NCBI GenBank assembly: GCA_023014485.1
Contig: JAJOZX010005797.1
Span: 224,001-288,000 of the forward strand
DNA from: Bathynomus jamesi
Taxonomy: Eukaryota; Arthropoda; Malacostraca; Isopoda; Cirolanidae
Direction of reading: 5' to 3'
Length of the DNA: 64,000 nt
In this document: piece by piece, positions 33,061 through 44,164 of the stretch
Position numbering within the stretch: the first letter of the stretch is position 1
How the letters are laid out: each line of letters opens with the position of its first letter
Position numbers and translations under genes: made by a program
Notes under the pieces: model-generated
What the model saw: the letters and a program-made list of their open reading frames with translations, nothing else
Database searches by the model: none
What the model was told of the DNA's origin: nothing

Positions 33061-33434
33061 CAGGGTGTCCACAATGTCTTGTAATCCGAGTAAAATACTG
33101 ATTTTCGTTTTTCTTTCAGACCCATTTTTCACTTAGATGGTCTGCCAGTTCTTGGTTTATGTTTTACAATAGAGTTCCTGTTGTGAACAGTTTCTTTTCT
33201 TATCTCAACAGAGTCCTGTTTGGAGCTGCACGGTTGAATCGATCCTCGAAGTCTGCACAAATATTTTCAATGGTTTTGCGATTACGTGGTCGCTCATGGA
33301 CTCAGGTACTAGCCAATATGCGTTGTTCAACCGTATAATTGCTGCTATCACACATTTCAAATAGGTGTGAAAGAAAAACGAAAATCAGTTAGTACTCATA
33401 TTTTATTGGGTGACAAAACATTATGGACACCCTG
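33061..33434 (-). mobile_element. mariner-like MITE retaining transposase N-terminus
   Basis: TIRs CAGGGTGTCCACAATGT and, reversed, CAGGGTGTCCATAATGT are flanked by TA. Inside on the minus strand, from about 33,355, the translation NYTVEQRILAS, RPRNRKTIENICADFEDRFN and RAAPNRTLLR is the N-terminal HTH of a mariner-like transposase. It is thus a deletion derivative of a full element, not a random MITE. Confidence 0.85.
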
Positions 33435-33691
33435 TACACGACTATTTCATTCGGTAGCTTTGAAATGCGAATCATCTCTGCTATATATTCAGAGCCTTCT
33501 ATAATAAAAAGGAAAAAGAAGAAATTAAAAATTCAAATTGACGCAGCAAAAGCTCCCCCCCCCCACCACCACCGAAATACATACAACCTTGGAGGAGATT
33601 AAAAGGTGCGAGTGTGTTAAAGTAGTAGTTCATAAGTACTCGGACAGAGAAGTATTTCAGTTATATTCGTCCTCATCTTTTGGGTATTTCT

Positions 33692-34003
33692 TTACTATTA
33701 CACTGGTCTCTGGTAGAAAGTTTTAAAAGCTGGTTTTCAATGTTAAAGACATGACTTAAATATGGGTATAAAAATAGGTTAGGTTAGGTTGTTTTAGGTT
33801 AGGTTAGGTTAGGTTGTTTTAGGTTAGGTTAGGTAAAAAAGGGTAAAAAAGAGTAGAAAGTTTTAAAAGCTTTAAGTTTCAATAACTCTTTAACAAATCA
33901 TTTGCGACGGAAACGAGTATCATTTTTTAATTCAGCGCATTGAAAAACATTGAAAACCAGCTTTTAAAACTTTCTACCGGAGACCGGTGTAATAGTAAAT
34001 ATT
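33692..34003. mobile_element. MITE containing AGGTT telomere-like repeats
   Basis: Inverted arms of about 50 bp: TTTACTATTACACTGGTCTC, then GGTAGAAAGTTTTAAAAGC at left, and the reverse at about 33,950-34,003 (CCGGAGACCGGTGTAATAG). Between them lies a run of AGGTTAGGTT units at 33,776-33,832. It is inserted in the Tc1 left TIR. Confidence 0.75.
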
Positions 34004-34159
34004 TACCATCTTTTGTACCATGCATAAAACAGTTATGAAAAGTTTATCGTTTATTTGGAAAAATTTAACAAAAAAATTAGTTTAACCCCCAACATATAAT
34101 GTAAAACATCAAAGAATTTTAGGAAAATAAAGTAGTTAAAATGCAAAAGTTTTCGTACA

Positions 34160-35835
34160 TTTACAAAACTATTTAATACTTTGTGTGTCCACCTTTTGCT
34201 TGAATGACTTCAATGATTCGTTTTGGGTTATTTTTCTACAAGGTTTCTTTCAGCAGAAATTTTAGCCCATTCTTCTGAAGAAAATTGTTGCAATTCATTC
34301 AAATTCGAAGGGTTTCTCTTGCGGACAGCCGTTTTCAAATCAAATCATAAGTTCTCGCTTAAATTGAGATCTTAGTTTTGATCGGGCTACTCGTGAAGAT
34401 TGAAGTTATTTTGTTGAAGCCATTTCATGGTGGTCTTACTTTTATGTTTTGGATCATTATCTTGTTGCAGTACCCATTTGCGAACCATTCGCAACTCCCG
34501 AATTGAAGGCAATACATTTTCTTCTAAAGTTTCCTGATATTTCTTCACATTCACGATTCTACTGATGACAACAAGCTTTCCTGAGCCAGAAGCACTGAAG
34601 CATCCCCAAAGAAGCAAATTACCACTACCATATTTAACCGAAGGAAGAATGTTTTTTCCTCGAATGCAGATTTGATTTTCGCCAAACATATCCTTGTTCG
34701 TTGTTCCAGAATAATTCAGTTTTGGTCTTGTCTGTCCAGAGGGCTTTCTTCCAGAATGCAAATCCATCATTTTGATGATCCTTGGCGTACTTTAAACGAG
34801 CCTCTTTGAGCCCTTTTCGTAGCAGAGGTTTTCTTCGTGCAACTCTTCCATGCAGACCATTCTTTCTCAGTGTACGACGTACAGTAGAAGGATACAAGCC
34901 CGTAGCTAGGGGGGGCTCGATCGAGCCCCCCTCCCCCCTGAAAAAATGCTCACCCCGGTTGATACTAATTAACTTCGTTATTTTTCAGTAAATATCGTAA
35001 ACTGTGAAAAAAATAGCATATACAAAGGGCTTCGTACTGGTATTCCACAACCTATCACTCACCCCTACCATTATTATCGTTCAGTGTCTGCAACAGTGAG
35101 ATTGAAGGCTGATATCTCGTGAAGTCCTGAGTAGCTAGTTACTGTTTTAGAGTAATTCTGAGTTGTGCTCAGTGGCAACCGGAAATATTTCCAGCGAGTG
35201 ACTAACCAAGGTCGTAATTGTCTACTATACTCTGGCACAGGGCTGCTTTTTTTATACATTTCTAACCTAGCAATAAATTTTCTTTAGCTTATTATTAATA
35301 GTTAAAAGTAAATACTGGTGCAGATATTTGTGTGTAATTACTTCACTTATGACCAAAGTGTGTGTGATATCATATAAAATAAGATCTGATTCAGGCATGA
35401 AGGAAAGTGTTCAGACGCCCCCTAGGCCCTGACGATCTTTGTGTACGGTATTTTTTTCCTGGCTTCCTTCTCTGTACCTTCCCACTCCACGTTTGCTACA
35501 TTACCATAAAATTCGAGCCCTTCCCTGGGAAAAACTGGCTACGGGCCTGGGATAGACATCGATCTTAGTCTTAATGTTTGGGAAATATCACCTGCAGTCA
35601 CTCGTGGATTCGCAGCAGCCATTCTTTCAATCCGTCTACCTGTACGTTCTGAAGTTTTGCAAGATCGTCCACACCTTGGTAAAGTTTCGACTGTTCCAAA
35701 GCCTTTCTATTTCTTTATAACTGCAGCAACCGTCGTAAATGGAATTCGAAATTCTTCTATTTCCTGTAACTTTTTCTGTAGACAGCTCTTTACCACGACG
35801 ACCCATTGCTTACTAACGGCTTGTGTAGTCATCCG
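34160..35835 (-). pseudogene. Tc1 transposase, interrupted and frameshifted
   Basis: The N-terminal HTH region is at about 35,810-35,560 (minus), with pieces such as IPFTTVAAVIKK, GTVETLPRCGRSCK and RVTAGDISQTL. The 34,895-35,549 insertion follows. The catalytic part then resumes: VRRTLRKNGLHGRVA, WTDKTKTELFW (first Asp), RKWVLQQDNDPKHKSK (second Asp) and a Glu region at about 34,370 (LSENL) in another frame, finishing near 34,160. Frame changes and stops mean that removal of the insertion alone would not leave an intact gene. Confidence 0.85.
34895..35549. mobile_element. 655-bp non-autonomous element inside Tc1 (CAAGCCCGTAGC ends)
   Basis: Ends CAAGCCCGTAGCTAGGG (left) and, reversed, CAGGCCCGTAGCCAG (right). 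GGATA flanks it on both sides (34,890-34,894 and 35,550-35,554). The TIR type resembles hAT-like families but a 5-bp duplication is not the hAT standard 8, so the superfamily is left open. No ORF of note. Confidence 0.8.
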
Positions 35836-36174
35836 TCTTCCATGAAGATTCACAGAGAAAATTCTAGAATTCAGAATTGCCAACAGTCTCTAACCAATAA
35901 ACTGCCAACTACTGATAAAAATTTTAAATTCTGTAAGCATAAAATGGCCACGCAAAGTATTAAATAATTTTGTAAATAAATGTACGAAAACTTTTGCATT
36001 TTAACTTTTTCTATTTTCCTCAAATTCTTTGATGTCTTATATTATATGTTGGAGTTAGACTAATGTTTTTATTTGTTAAATTTTTCCAAACGAACGGTAA
36101 AATTTTCATAACTATCATATGACTATGTGCTGTAACTGAAATACTTCTCTGTACGAATATGAGCGCCACTGTAC

Positions 36175-36470
36175 TAAGAAATTCCCTGGTTCTCTCTTAA
36201 TTAATGTGCATAGTAAATTTGATACATATTGCCCAAGCCGTTTAAGGGACCGCCTCCACCCTGGGAGAGGGGATTGGGAGGGGCGGGGGTGTCGCGAAAA
36301 CATTTCCTGGTTCTCCCTTAAAGTGTAAACTAAATTTGGTGCAAATTACCCTAGCCATTTAGAGGACCCTCCCAGTCCCTATCCCAAGGGGGGGGAGGGG
36401 ACTGGGAAGGGCAAGTGTGTTACTAAAACCTTTCCTTGTTCTCCCCTATTGTGTGTACTAAATTTAATGT
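36175..36470. repeat. ~125-bp minisatellite (CCCTGGTTCTCCCTTAA unit)
   Basis: Two and a half units with AAATTCCCTGGTTCTC or ACATTTCCTGGTTCTCCC, AATTTGGTGCAAATTACCC, TAGCCATTTAGAGGACCC and a GGGAGGGGACTGGGAGGGG block. One more unit is at 43,115-43,225. Confidence 0.8.
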
Positions 36471-36471
36471 A

Positions 36472-36571
36472 GAGGGTGTTCAAAAAGTCGCACTACAGTT
36501 GGAAAATTCTCATATGTACAATAAATGTATAATAAATTTTCCAAGTGTAGTGCGACTTTTTGAACACCCTG
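36472..36571. mobile_element. 100-bp MITE (GGGTGTTCAAAAAGTCGC ends)
   Basis: Inverted arms GGTGTTCAAAAAGTCGCACT against AGTGCGACTTTTTGAACACC, TA on both sides. The second copy is at 43,018-43,108. Confidence 0.9.

Positions 36572-36573
<2 letters not shown>

Positions 36574-36631
<58 letters not shown>
36574..36631. repeat. (TA)n microsatellite
   Basis: About 58 bases of TA, directly 5' of the LINE. Confidence 0.95.
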
Positions 36632-36634
<3 letters not shown>

Positions 36635-37036
36635 CTGTTGTGGCGGTTACATGTGTTTCGATCGAAGTCCGAATAAAAGCGGTATTACAGTAAAAATCCT
36701 GCAGTTAATCAGTTTTAAACGGTGCCGATATTGTGAGTTAATTGATAGTGCATAGTGGTATTTCTTTTTAAAAAGTAAAAATCGCGGCGTATACCAAAAA
36801 AGTAAATAAAAAACAAAATGAATTAATATATACATTTGGGTTTTTTTCCGAGTCTCTTTGTGAGGAAAGTTTTGTTTTTGAAGTGCCTGCAAATATCCCC
36901 CCATTATCCCCCGCAGCCACAGTCGAGAGGATCAATCAGTGAGAAGTATACAGCGTGCCACATCCCCCATCCCCCACCCCGGAGTAACGGAAAATTCTTT
37001 CCCTCACACAGCTTGAGTCATCCCCCATCCAATACC

Positions 37037-37508
37037 CAAAGGTGGGCAGGACCGAGTTCCAAAAGGACCGAATTCCAGGAACTCGGTCCTTTTTAAGGAC
37101 CGTGAGCGGGAAAGTCGGTCCTTTTCTCAGTGAGGACCGAAATGAGGAGCGACGGTCCATTTTTAAGCAATTCTGGACGGTCTTTTTTAGTGATTTTAGT
37201 GTGTTTAGTGATTATTGGAAGTTCTAAAGAAGATGGAAACTCAAGCATTTAACTTAATAACTTTTTTCATCATTTATGTATTGTATTAATTATAATTTAC
37301 GTTAATAAAATTAAGATTTCCGGTGTCTTTAATTTCATTTTTCATTTTAATCAAATTTTTCACTTATATTATATATAAGGACCGAGGACCGAGTCGTTCC
37401 TAGGTCCTATCTTCAGAAAGGACCGTGACTGGGACCGTCGGTCCAGTTTGAGGCAAGGACCGGGACCGGGACCGTCGGTCCTTTTTGAGGCCTGGGTGCC
37501 CACCTTTG
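37037..37508. mobile_element. hAT MITE rich in GGACCG motifs, 8-bp TSD
   Basis: Perfect 12-bp TIRs (CAAAGGTGGGCA ... TGCCCACCTTTG) with an exact 8-bp target duplication CCAATACC at 37,029-37,036 and 37,509-37,516. The interior carries more than ten GGACCG/CGGTCC motifs in clusters near both ends (subterminal repeats). Confidence 0.93.
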
Positions 37509-37552
37509 CCAATACCTCCCATAATACCCCCTTTTTGAGTCACTTCACCAAC

Positions 37553-40500
37553 ATGGAAATTAATGCATACCTGCAACTCTGTGGTATCTGTAAGGATGCA
37601 ACGGATGAGAAAGGCGATGAGGTGTGATTTTGTCAGCTACTTTTTGATTTTAAATGCCTAGAATGGGGAGATGAAAAAATCTCCCTTATAACGAACGCAA
37701 AGCAGTTTAATGGATAAAATTTTTCTGCGAGAACTGCTTGACCGAATTAAACTCTTTTACGTATTTAAAGCAGAAAGAGACTACGAGAAGAGAATGAAAG
37801 AGGAAAGTGGAAACAAAGAACAGTGGAAAACGGAAGAAACGGAGAAAGGCGAAATAGAAAAATTCAAATACCGTCACAAAACGAGGCCGAAAACACACAG
37901 GCGACAAAGAGTGTAAAGACAACACACAGCATAAGGGCAACGAAGGACACAAACACAACTAGCACAAATAGCACAAATAGGACAAGACAAGAGGGCAGTC
38001 AAGTAAACGAAGTAAAACTGTCCCCCAATAAGGAGCAAAAAACAAAAGCCAAGAGTAAATATGGGGAAGGAATTATATGCAGGTATTATATAAAAGATAA
38101 TTGCAGATTTAAAAGAGGACAATGTATATATGAACATCCCCCAATATGCAATTTCTTCTATAATAATGGTCATTGTAAATTTGGAGACGGATGTAAATTC
38201 TACCACCCGGACATTTGCAGAACTTACGCAAAATATGGAACCTGCAAATTCGGGAAAAATGCTACTATCAACATCTCCCGACGGACTCAACGAACAAAGG
38301 AAAAAGTTTAAATGACAATAGGAATAAAAATAACAATAGGAACAACAATAGGAACACAATAAGCGAACAAGAAAATTTTTTCAACATCAGACACCTTACG
38401 AATGCTAAATGTCATCCACATGCAGTTGACACAGCTGGAAACCCCCGAGCCAAATCGCTACCGGGCAAGAAGCTACCAATACAAGTAGGAGGAAACGGAT
38501 CTCTTTCGGAGGATCATAGAGCAACGAATCAAGCGATATCGAAGGAAAACGAACTTGAAATGCACAAGGGGCAACGAAAAACAGAGAACATAAAAATTGT
38601 CCTGGCTAATATTCAAGGAATAAGACCAAACCAATCACTCAATAAGGTTTCGTACCTGAAAGGATTTATGGACGAAACAAGGGCGGACATCGCATGCCTC
38701 ACAGAAACTCATCTTAAAGATTGCCAAGGAAATTGTGAAAACTGCGAACATTGTATTGATAAGAAAGAGATAAATATAGAGGGCTTCAACTTACTAAGAG
38801 CGGATAGAACGACGAGACGGAAAGGTGGCTGTGCTATATATGTACAGGAAGGTCATATGACAGAGACGATAATAAGTAAATCAAACAGCTATGTGGAACT
38901 CCTAGCAGTGAAAATAGAAAAACTAAACTTGATAGTAATAGTCATCTATAGACCTCCAAGCACCCCAACCGAAAAATTCTCGGAGGCCATTGATGACATT
39001 AGAAAGCTAATAAAGGCCATAAACCCTCCATCCCCCAATATAATGATCTGCGGAGACTTTAACTTCCCATTTATAAAATACAAAAAGGTGAATAGGAATA
39101 TATATATTCACCAGGACAAGGGGGGCACAAGAGAAGACAGGAACAAGCAAAAATGTTGATGGCTCTCACAAACGAGTTTATGCTGACACAGGAGATAACA
39201 GAAAATACCAGAAAAAATAACTGCCTGGATCTGGTATTCACGAATAACACGAACTTGATTGCTGATATAAAAATAACCCCAACCATTATCTCAGACCACA
39301 ACTTAATCGAGATATCAACAAATATGACGGCAGCATTAGAAGACAATACACATATTGTGGAAAGAAGTAAATTCGGGGCCTTTAACTTAAACTCGAAGAC
39401 TATAAATTGGGAAGCAATCAGATCGCACATGGCCCAAATAGAATGGAGAACAATTTTCGAGAATAAAACAACTGAAGAAATGCTAACAACCTTGGAGGAA
39501 AAAACGCTGAGAATTTTAGAAAAATATGCTCCGAAATCACAGCCAAAAGGAAAGAGGAGCTGGCTAGAAAGGCAAAAGAGAAGACTATTCCGCAAAAGAA
39601 AGAGAGTGGAGGCGAAGTTAGGAAACTGCGGAGATAATGACAGGAAAGCAATAAAAGAAAAACTGGAGGGTATCGATAGGGAAATACAAGCCCTGATTAA
39701 GGACCATACAGAGAGGGAAGAGGAAAAGGCGGTAGAAGCAATAAAGGAAAATCCAAAATACTTCTATAGCTATGCAAAAAGGAAAACAAAAACGCGCGCC
39801 GCTATTGGGCCCTTAAGGACGGGAAATAATGAACTAACCGACGATCCAAAAGAAATATCTGATACATTGAGAGCTCAATATGAATCAGTTTTCAGTACCC
39901 CAAAAAGTGACAAAGCGATACCTGACATAAATGCATTCTTTGAAGAGGAATTGCAAGGAGAGTATATAACAGACTTTGATTTACACCAGAAGATGTAGCG
40001 AGAGCTATAGACAAATGAAACTACATTCAGCTGCAGGTCCGGACAATTGGAACGCATTATTGATTAAAAACTGTAAAAATGAAATAGCTACACCTTTATA
40101 CTGGATATGGAGAAGATCCCTAGACACTGGGGAAATACCGAGCATCTTGAAAAGAGCAAACATTGTCCCTATATATAAAGGAGGGGACAGATCTCAAGCA
40201 AAGAACTATAGACCAGTGTCATTGACGTCCCACCTCACCAAAGTATTTGAAAGAATAGTTAGAGAGAAAATTTATGATTTCCTGGAGACACGGGAAAGAT
40301 TCAACGAAAAGCATGGATTCCGATCAGGTAGATCATGCCTATCACAACTAATAGAGCACTACAACAATATCCTAGATGCATTGGAAGGCAATGACAACTA
40401 CGATGTTATATACACAGATTTTGCTAAAGCTTTCGATAAATGTGACCATGGTATAATAGCACATAAAATTAAAGACATGGGAATAACAGGCAAAGTGGGA

Positions 40501-41617
40501 AAATGGATCTACAACTTCCTTAGTGATCGTCTGCAGGTCGTCAAAATTCAAGGTATATCATCATCAGAATCGGAAGTACGCAGCTCAGTACCACAAGGGA
40601 CAGTACTGGCCCCACTCCTGTTCATTATCATGCTAACAGACATAGACAGCGGAGTAAACAGCAATAGTATAGTAACATCCTTTGCAGACGATACAAAGAT
40701 CAGCAGAAAAATCAGCGATGTACATGACGTGGAGGCCTTGCAGAGGGACACGAACAAAATATACAAATGGTCAGAAGACAACAACATGTCATTCAACGCC
40801 GAGAAATTTCAGCTCTTGAGATATGGTAGAAAAGAAGAACTTAAACAGACTGCATATTATGCTCCAGATAGACAGGAAATTCAGAGAAGCATGAAAGCGA
40901 TTGATCTCGGGATAATAATGACAGATGATGCGAAATTCGAAACACAAAATCAGATAGCGATAAATAAAGCAAAAAGAGTCGCCGGACAGGTTAAGAACGT
41001 TCAAGAGAAGGGACAGGACAGTAATGATTCCCCTGCTAAAAACACTGATTATACCAAAACTTGAATACTGCTCAGTTTTGACGTCCCCATATAAAAAGGA
41101 AGAAACTAATAAACTAGAAGAAACGCAAAGGCATTTCACAGCCAAGATTGATGGCTGCAAAGAACTCAACTACTGGGAAAGACTACGTAAACTAAATCTG
41201 TACTCACTGGAAAGAAGAAGAGAGAGGTACATCATAATCTACATATGGAAAATGATCGAAAAACTGGTACCAAACCTAAAACTAAACCCAATTACCATTC
41301 AAACAACACTGGAAAATAGGAAAGGCAGAATGTGTAGTGTTCCCAAATTAAAGGCACGACAAGGGACCTCCTCAACCCTGAAGGAAAATAGCTTGGTTGT
41401 CAGGGGGCCAAGACTTTTCAACCAGCTTCCTAAGGACCTCAGAAACGTAACGGGGGTCAAAGTTGAAGTCTTCAAGAAAAGACTGGATGCCTGGCTCAGG
41501 ACAGTACCAGATGAGCCGGGCGTGCCTGGCTATGTACGGTGGAGAGCGCAAGAAAGCAACTCGCTCCTCCACCAGGCCAGACCTAGAGGCGGGGCCACCA
41601 GCTTGACCTCCGTGTGA
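37553..41617 (+). pseudogene. LINE polyprotein: CCCH fingers, APE endonuclease, reverse transcriptase
   Basis: Starts MEINAYLQLCGICKD (37,553). At 38,080-38,280 are CCCH zinc fingers (CNFFYNNGHCKFGDGCKFYH; a third one is cut by a frame change at about 38,255). The same downstream frame runs into an APE endonuclease (KIVLANIQGIRP, CLTETHL, VIVIYRPPS, MICGDFNFP, about 38,590-39,070). After a shift near 39,130 come SDHNLIEI and a basic linker. The RT (39,976-41,064) has NIVPIYKGGDRSQAKNYRPV, motif A TDFAKAFDK, PQGTVLAPLLF and the FADD box (about 40,683). A C-terminal domain ends at 41,617. Four or so frame changes prevent expression. Finger, endonuclease and RT may form one reading frame, unlike the usual two-ORF LINE. 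Clade not assigned. Confidence 0.88.
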
Positions 41618-41680
41618 AGAGAGACCAACACACGAAACAACATAAGGTTCATAAGGTAAGGTATATATATATATATAGTA

Positions 41681-43015
41681 CAGGGTGTCCATAAATGATT
41701 ACCCTGATTAAAGCATGCTATAACTTTTAAAAAAACACTCGTATTCAAACACAGTTTTAATCATAAGTAGATAAACATACAAAGTTTTGATACATAGTTA
41801 ATGAACTTAAAAGCTTCCACATGTGCACCCCTAGTGGCACGTAAAATGTCTAAACGGTATTCACACTCACGCCACACATTTTCCAACATTTGTGGGTTAA
41901 CTGTTGCAATTGCATCCGTAATGTCTTCTCGCAATGTCCTGATATCTGGAACAACTGTTGCATAAACCAAATCTTTAACATGACCCCAGAGAAAGAAATC
42001 CAGCAGGGTAATGTCTGGTGATCTTGGGGGCCATGGGATTGGCCCGTCTCTGCCAATCCATCGATTTGGAAATGTTGCGTCGAGAGTTTCACGAACAACA
42101 TGCGCCCAATGAGGGGGTACCCCATCTTGTTGGAAGATGACAGTTGGCTGCCTGTCCTGCAGCTGGGGGATGGCGTAATTGGTGAGCATATCCAGGTACA
42201 CAGTTACGGAAACAGTGTTCTCAGCGAAGAAGAAAGGACCAATTATCTGGTCATGCATTAGTCCACAGCAGACAGTGATCTTCGGACTGCCCCAATATGC
42301 TCCCTTACAGCACGTGGGTTTTCCGATCCCCAAATACGCACATTGTGTCTGTTGACTCTACCACTAAGATGAAACGTAGCCTCGTCTGAAAAGCAGACAC
42401 GTAACAAGAAGTAATTATTCTCGTCAATGCTGTTCAAAATGTCAATAGCGAATTGCTCACATTTTGGACGGTCATCAGGCTTCAGTTCTTGAACAATTTG
42501 TACCTTGTGGGCGTGTAACTTCAAACGTTTGTGTAACACCTTGTGCACCGTAGACTTCGGTATCTTTAGTTGGCATGAAGCTTGTCTCACCGATTTCCTT
42601 GGTGACCGTGTGAAAGCAGTTTGAATGTTTTCCACCGTCTCATCGGAAACTGATGGTCTACCACTGCTCTTTCCCTTTTCCACGTTTCCAGTTTCCAAGA
42701 ATTTTTTCATCCACGACTTAATTAACTTCACATCAGGTGGATTCTTTCCATACTTTGTTCTGAACCTTCGCTGAACACTGACAGGAGATTTTGTTTCTGC
42801 AAGCCACACAACACATTATGCCTTCTTTGTCACAGACGCCATCTTAACTGAACAGCTACTACAGCGCTCCTAGCGGCGAATGCGGTAGACGAAACACACC
42901 AGCACAGAAACTCTATGCGTGTACGAGATCACCCGTAAAAAGAAAACGGATGTAAGATTCGTCATTAAAACATGAGAGCATACTGTTTTCAGGGTAAATA
43001 TTTATGGACACCCTG
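41681..43015 (-). mobile_element. mariner-like element of DD41D type, nearly intact
   Basis: CAGGGTGTCCATAAATGATT at 41,681 and its reverse ending GGACACCCTG at 43,015, with TA flanks. 1,335 bp, a full length for the group. Confidence 0.94.
41761..42842 (-). pseudogene. DD41D mariner-like transposase with one nonsense and one frameshift
   Basis: ATG at 42,842 (MASVTKK) is followed by a TAA at 42,818-42,816; the frame is then open from WLAETKSPVSVQRRF. The paired HTH includes SVRQASCQLKIPKSTVHKVL, then the first Asp in CFSDEATFHLSG. Near 42,290 the frame shifts, and the rest is open: second Asp in IFQQDGVPPHW, third in PRSPDITLLDFFLWG. Forty-one residues separate the last two catalytic Asp, the DD41D spacing. 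It ends at 41,761. Only two lesions in about 350 codons make this the youngest-looking Tc1/mariner copy here. The GSENPR region spans the shift. Confidence 0.9.
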
Positions 43016-43017
43016 TA

Positions 43018-43108
43018 TATTGTTCAAAAAGTCGCACTACACTTGGAAAATTTATTTATTGTGCATATGAGAATTCTCCAACTATAGTGCGACTTTTTGA
43101 ACACCCTG
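43018..43108. mobile_element. MITE, second copy, left end lost at mariner junction
   Basis: TGTTCAAAAAGTCGCACTAC to ACACCCTG; same family as 36,472-36,571. The left terminal bases are missing where it meets the mariner end at 43,015. Confidence 0.88.
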
Positions 43109-43114
43109 TATATT

Positions 43115-43225
43115 ACCCTAGCTGTTTAAGGAGCCCCCTTCCAGTCGACCCCCAGGGGAGGGAGACTGGAAGGGGCAGGTGTGTTACTAAAACCTTCCCT
43201 GGGTCTCCCTTAATGTATATATTGC
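43115..43225. repeat. single unit of the ~125-bp minisatellite
   Basis: TTACCCTAGCTGTTTAAGGA to CCTGGGTCTCCCTTAATG matches the unit at 36,175-36,470. Confidence 0.75.
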
Positions 43226-43266
43226 AGTCAAAACCCGAATGCCCTCATCCCTGATATATAAATGTA

Positions 43267-43465
43267 CAGGGTGGCTCATAAGTCCCAATCGTTTATAATT
43301 AAAGTGAAAAGCCACGTAGCAGAGTTTAAAAAATTAATTAAAAAAAATTTTTTTTAAATAATCACTAAATATTTCTAAACTTATTATAAACATTTTACTT
43401 TGTTTGATTTTTTTGTATTTTCGCTTTAATTATTTATAACCGATTGGGACTTATGGGCCACCCTG
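43267..43465. mobile_element. 199-bp MITE (CAGGGTGGCTCATAAGTCCC ends)
   Basis: TIRs CAGGGTGGCTCATAAGTCCC and, reversed, CAGGGTGGCCCATAAGTCCC, each followed by AATCG; TA flanks. No coding. Confidence 0.92.
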
Positions 43466-43853
43466 TAGATAAGAATAATAAAGAAATTATGCATTATTTA
43501 TTTGTATCCGTTATTCAGCACATCGTCTTTTTATAAGTTGAGTTTTCTTGTTATATAATAATACTCGTATGTTAAATTTCAAAGTAATATATCAAATCTC
43601 CAGTTTGTATTCTCTTCATATTTTCTTTGTAACACTTCGCATTGAACTCTTGTTGAAAAGATTACAGGAAACTCTTATCATTTTTTTTTTAATTTCTACT
43701 ATTTCTGTCGCTATTAAAATCATAAATATATGCTTTTTGTAATAGTATTTTTTATATTATAAAAATAAGCCTTGATAATAATATCAGTTTCATCTTATTT
43801 CATTTCATTTAACTTTTTTTTCCATCTTTTCACATTATACATATATTTGTATT

Positions 43854-44057
43854 GGATCACCTGAAGATCAGGGCCCCCCAGCCTTCTTTAGTTACCATTA
43901 TAAGACTAACTAACGAAAATATCACGACCTAACCTAACCAATCGTTAGATCAACTGTACGCCCTTGACGATTGGTTAGGTTAGGTCGTGATATTTTCGTT
44001 AGTTAGCCTTATAAAGCTAACTAAAGAAGGCTGGGGTCCCTGATCTTCAGGTGATCC
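43854..44057. mobile_element. 204-bp foldback MITE
   Basis: Arms of about 90 bp from GGATCACCTGAAGATCAGGG inwards, including CACGACCTAACCTAACCAAT, pair with the reverse arm; the loop is about 20 bp. Structure dominated by one hairpin. Confidence 0.9.
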
Positions 44058-44164
44058 TTCTTATTTTACATGTATCTGAATACTTTAGTTTTTTTAATGT
44101 AGAAAAAGAATGAAAAAAATAATTTATAACTCAAATTTATAAAAGAAATAGTCATTCACTAGCA

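Larger units (their letters stand above)
33619..36171 (-). mobile_element. Tc1 element with long TIRs and two nested insertions
   Basis: The right end CGCCACTG stops at 36,171 before TA; the left end is near 33,619. TIRs exceed 300 bp: AGAGAAGTATTTCAGTTA, GTTTGGAAAAATTTAACAAA-like and ATGCAAAAGTTTTCGTACAT blocks occur in order at the left and reversed at the right. A MITE (about 33,692-34,003) sits in the left TIR and a second element (34,895-35,549) in the transposase gene. Without them the element is about 1.6 kb. Confidence 0.85.
36632..41675 (+). mobile_element. near-complete APE-type LINE with (TA)n tail
   Basis: The 5' leader (36,632-37,552) carries a 472-bp hAT MITE. The coding region is at 37,553-41,617, followed by a 3' UTR and a (TA)n tail at about 41,663. 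Fragments of the same family lie at 55,330-56,940 and 44,510-44,610 (both minus). A tail of TA rather than A is notable. No clear target duplication is visible because both flanks are (TA)n. Confidence 0.85.
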
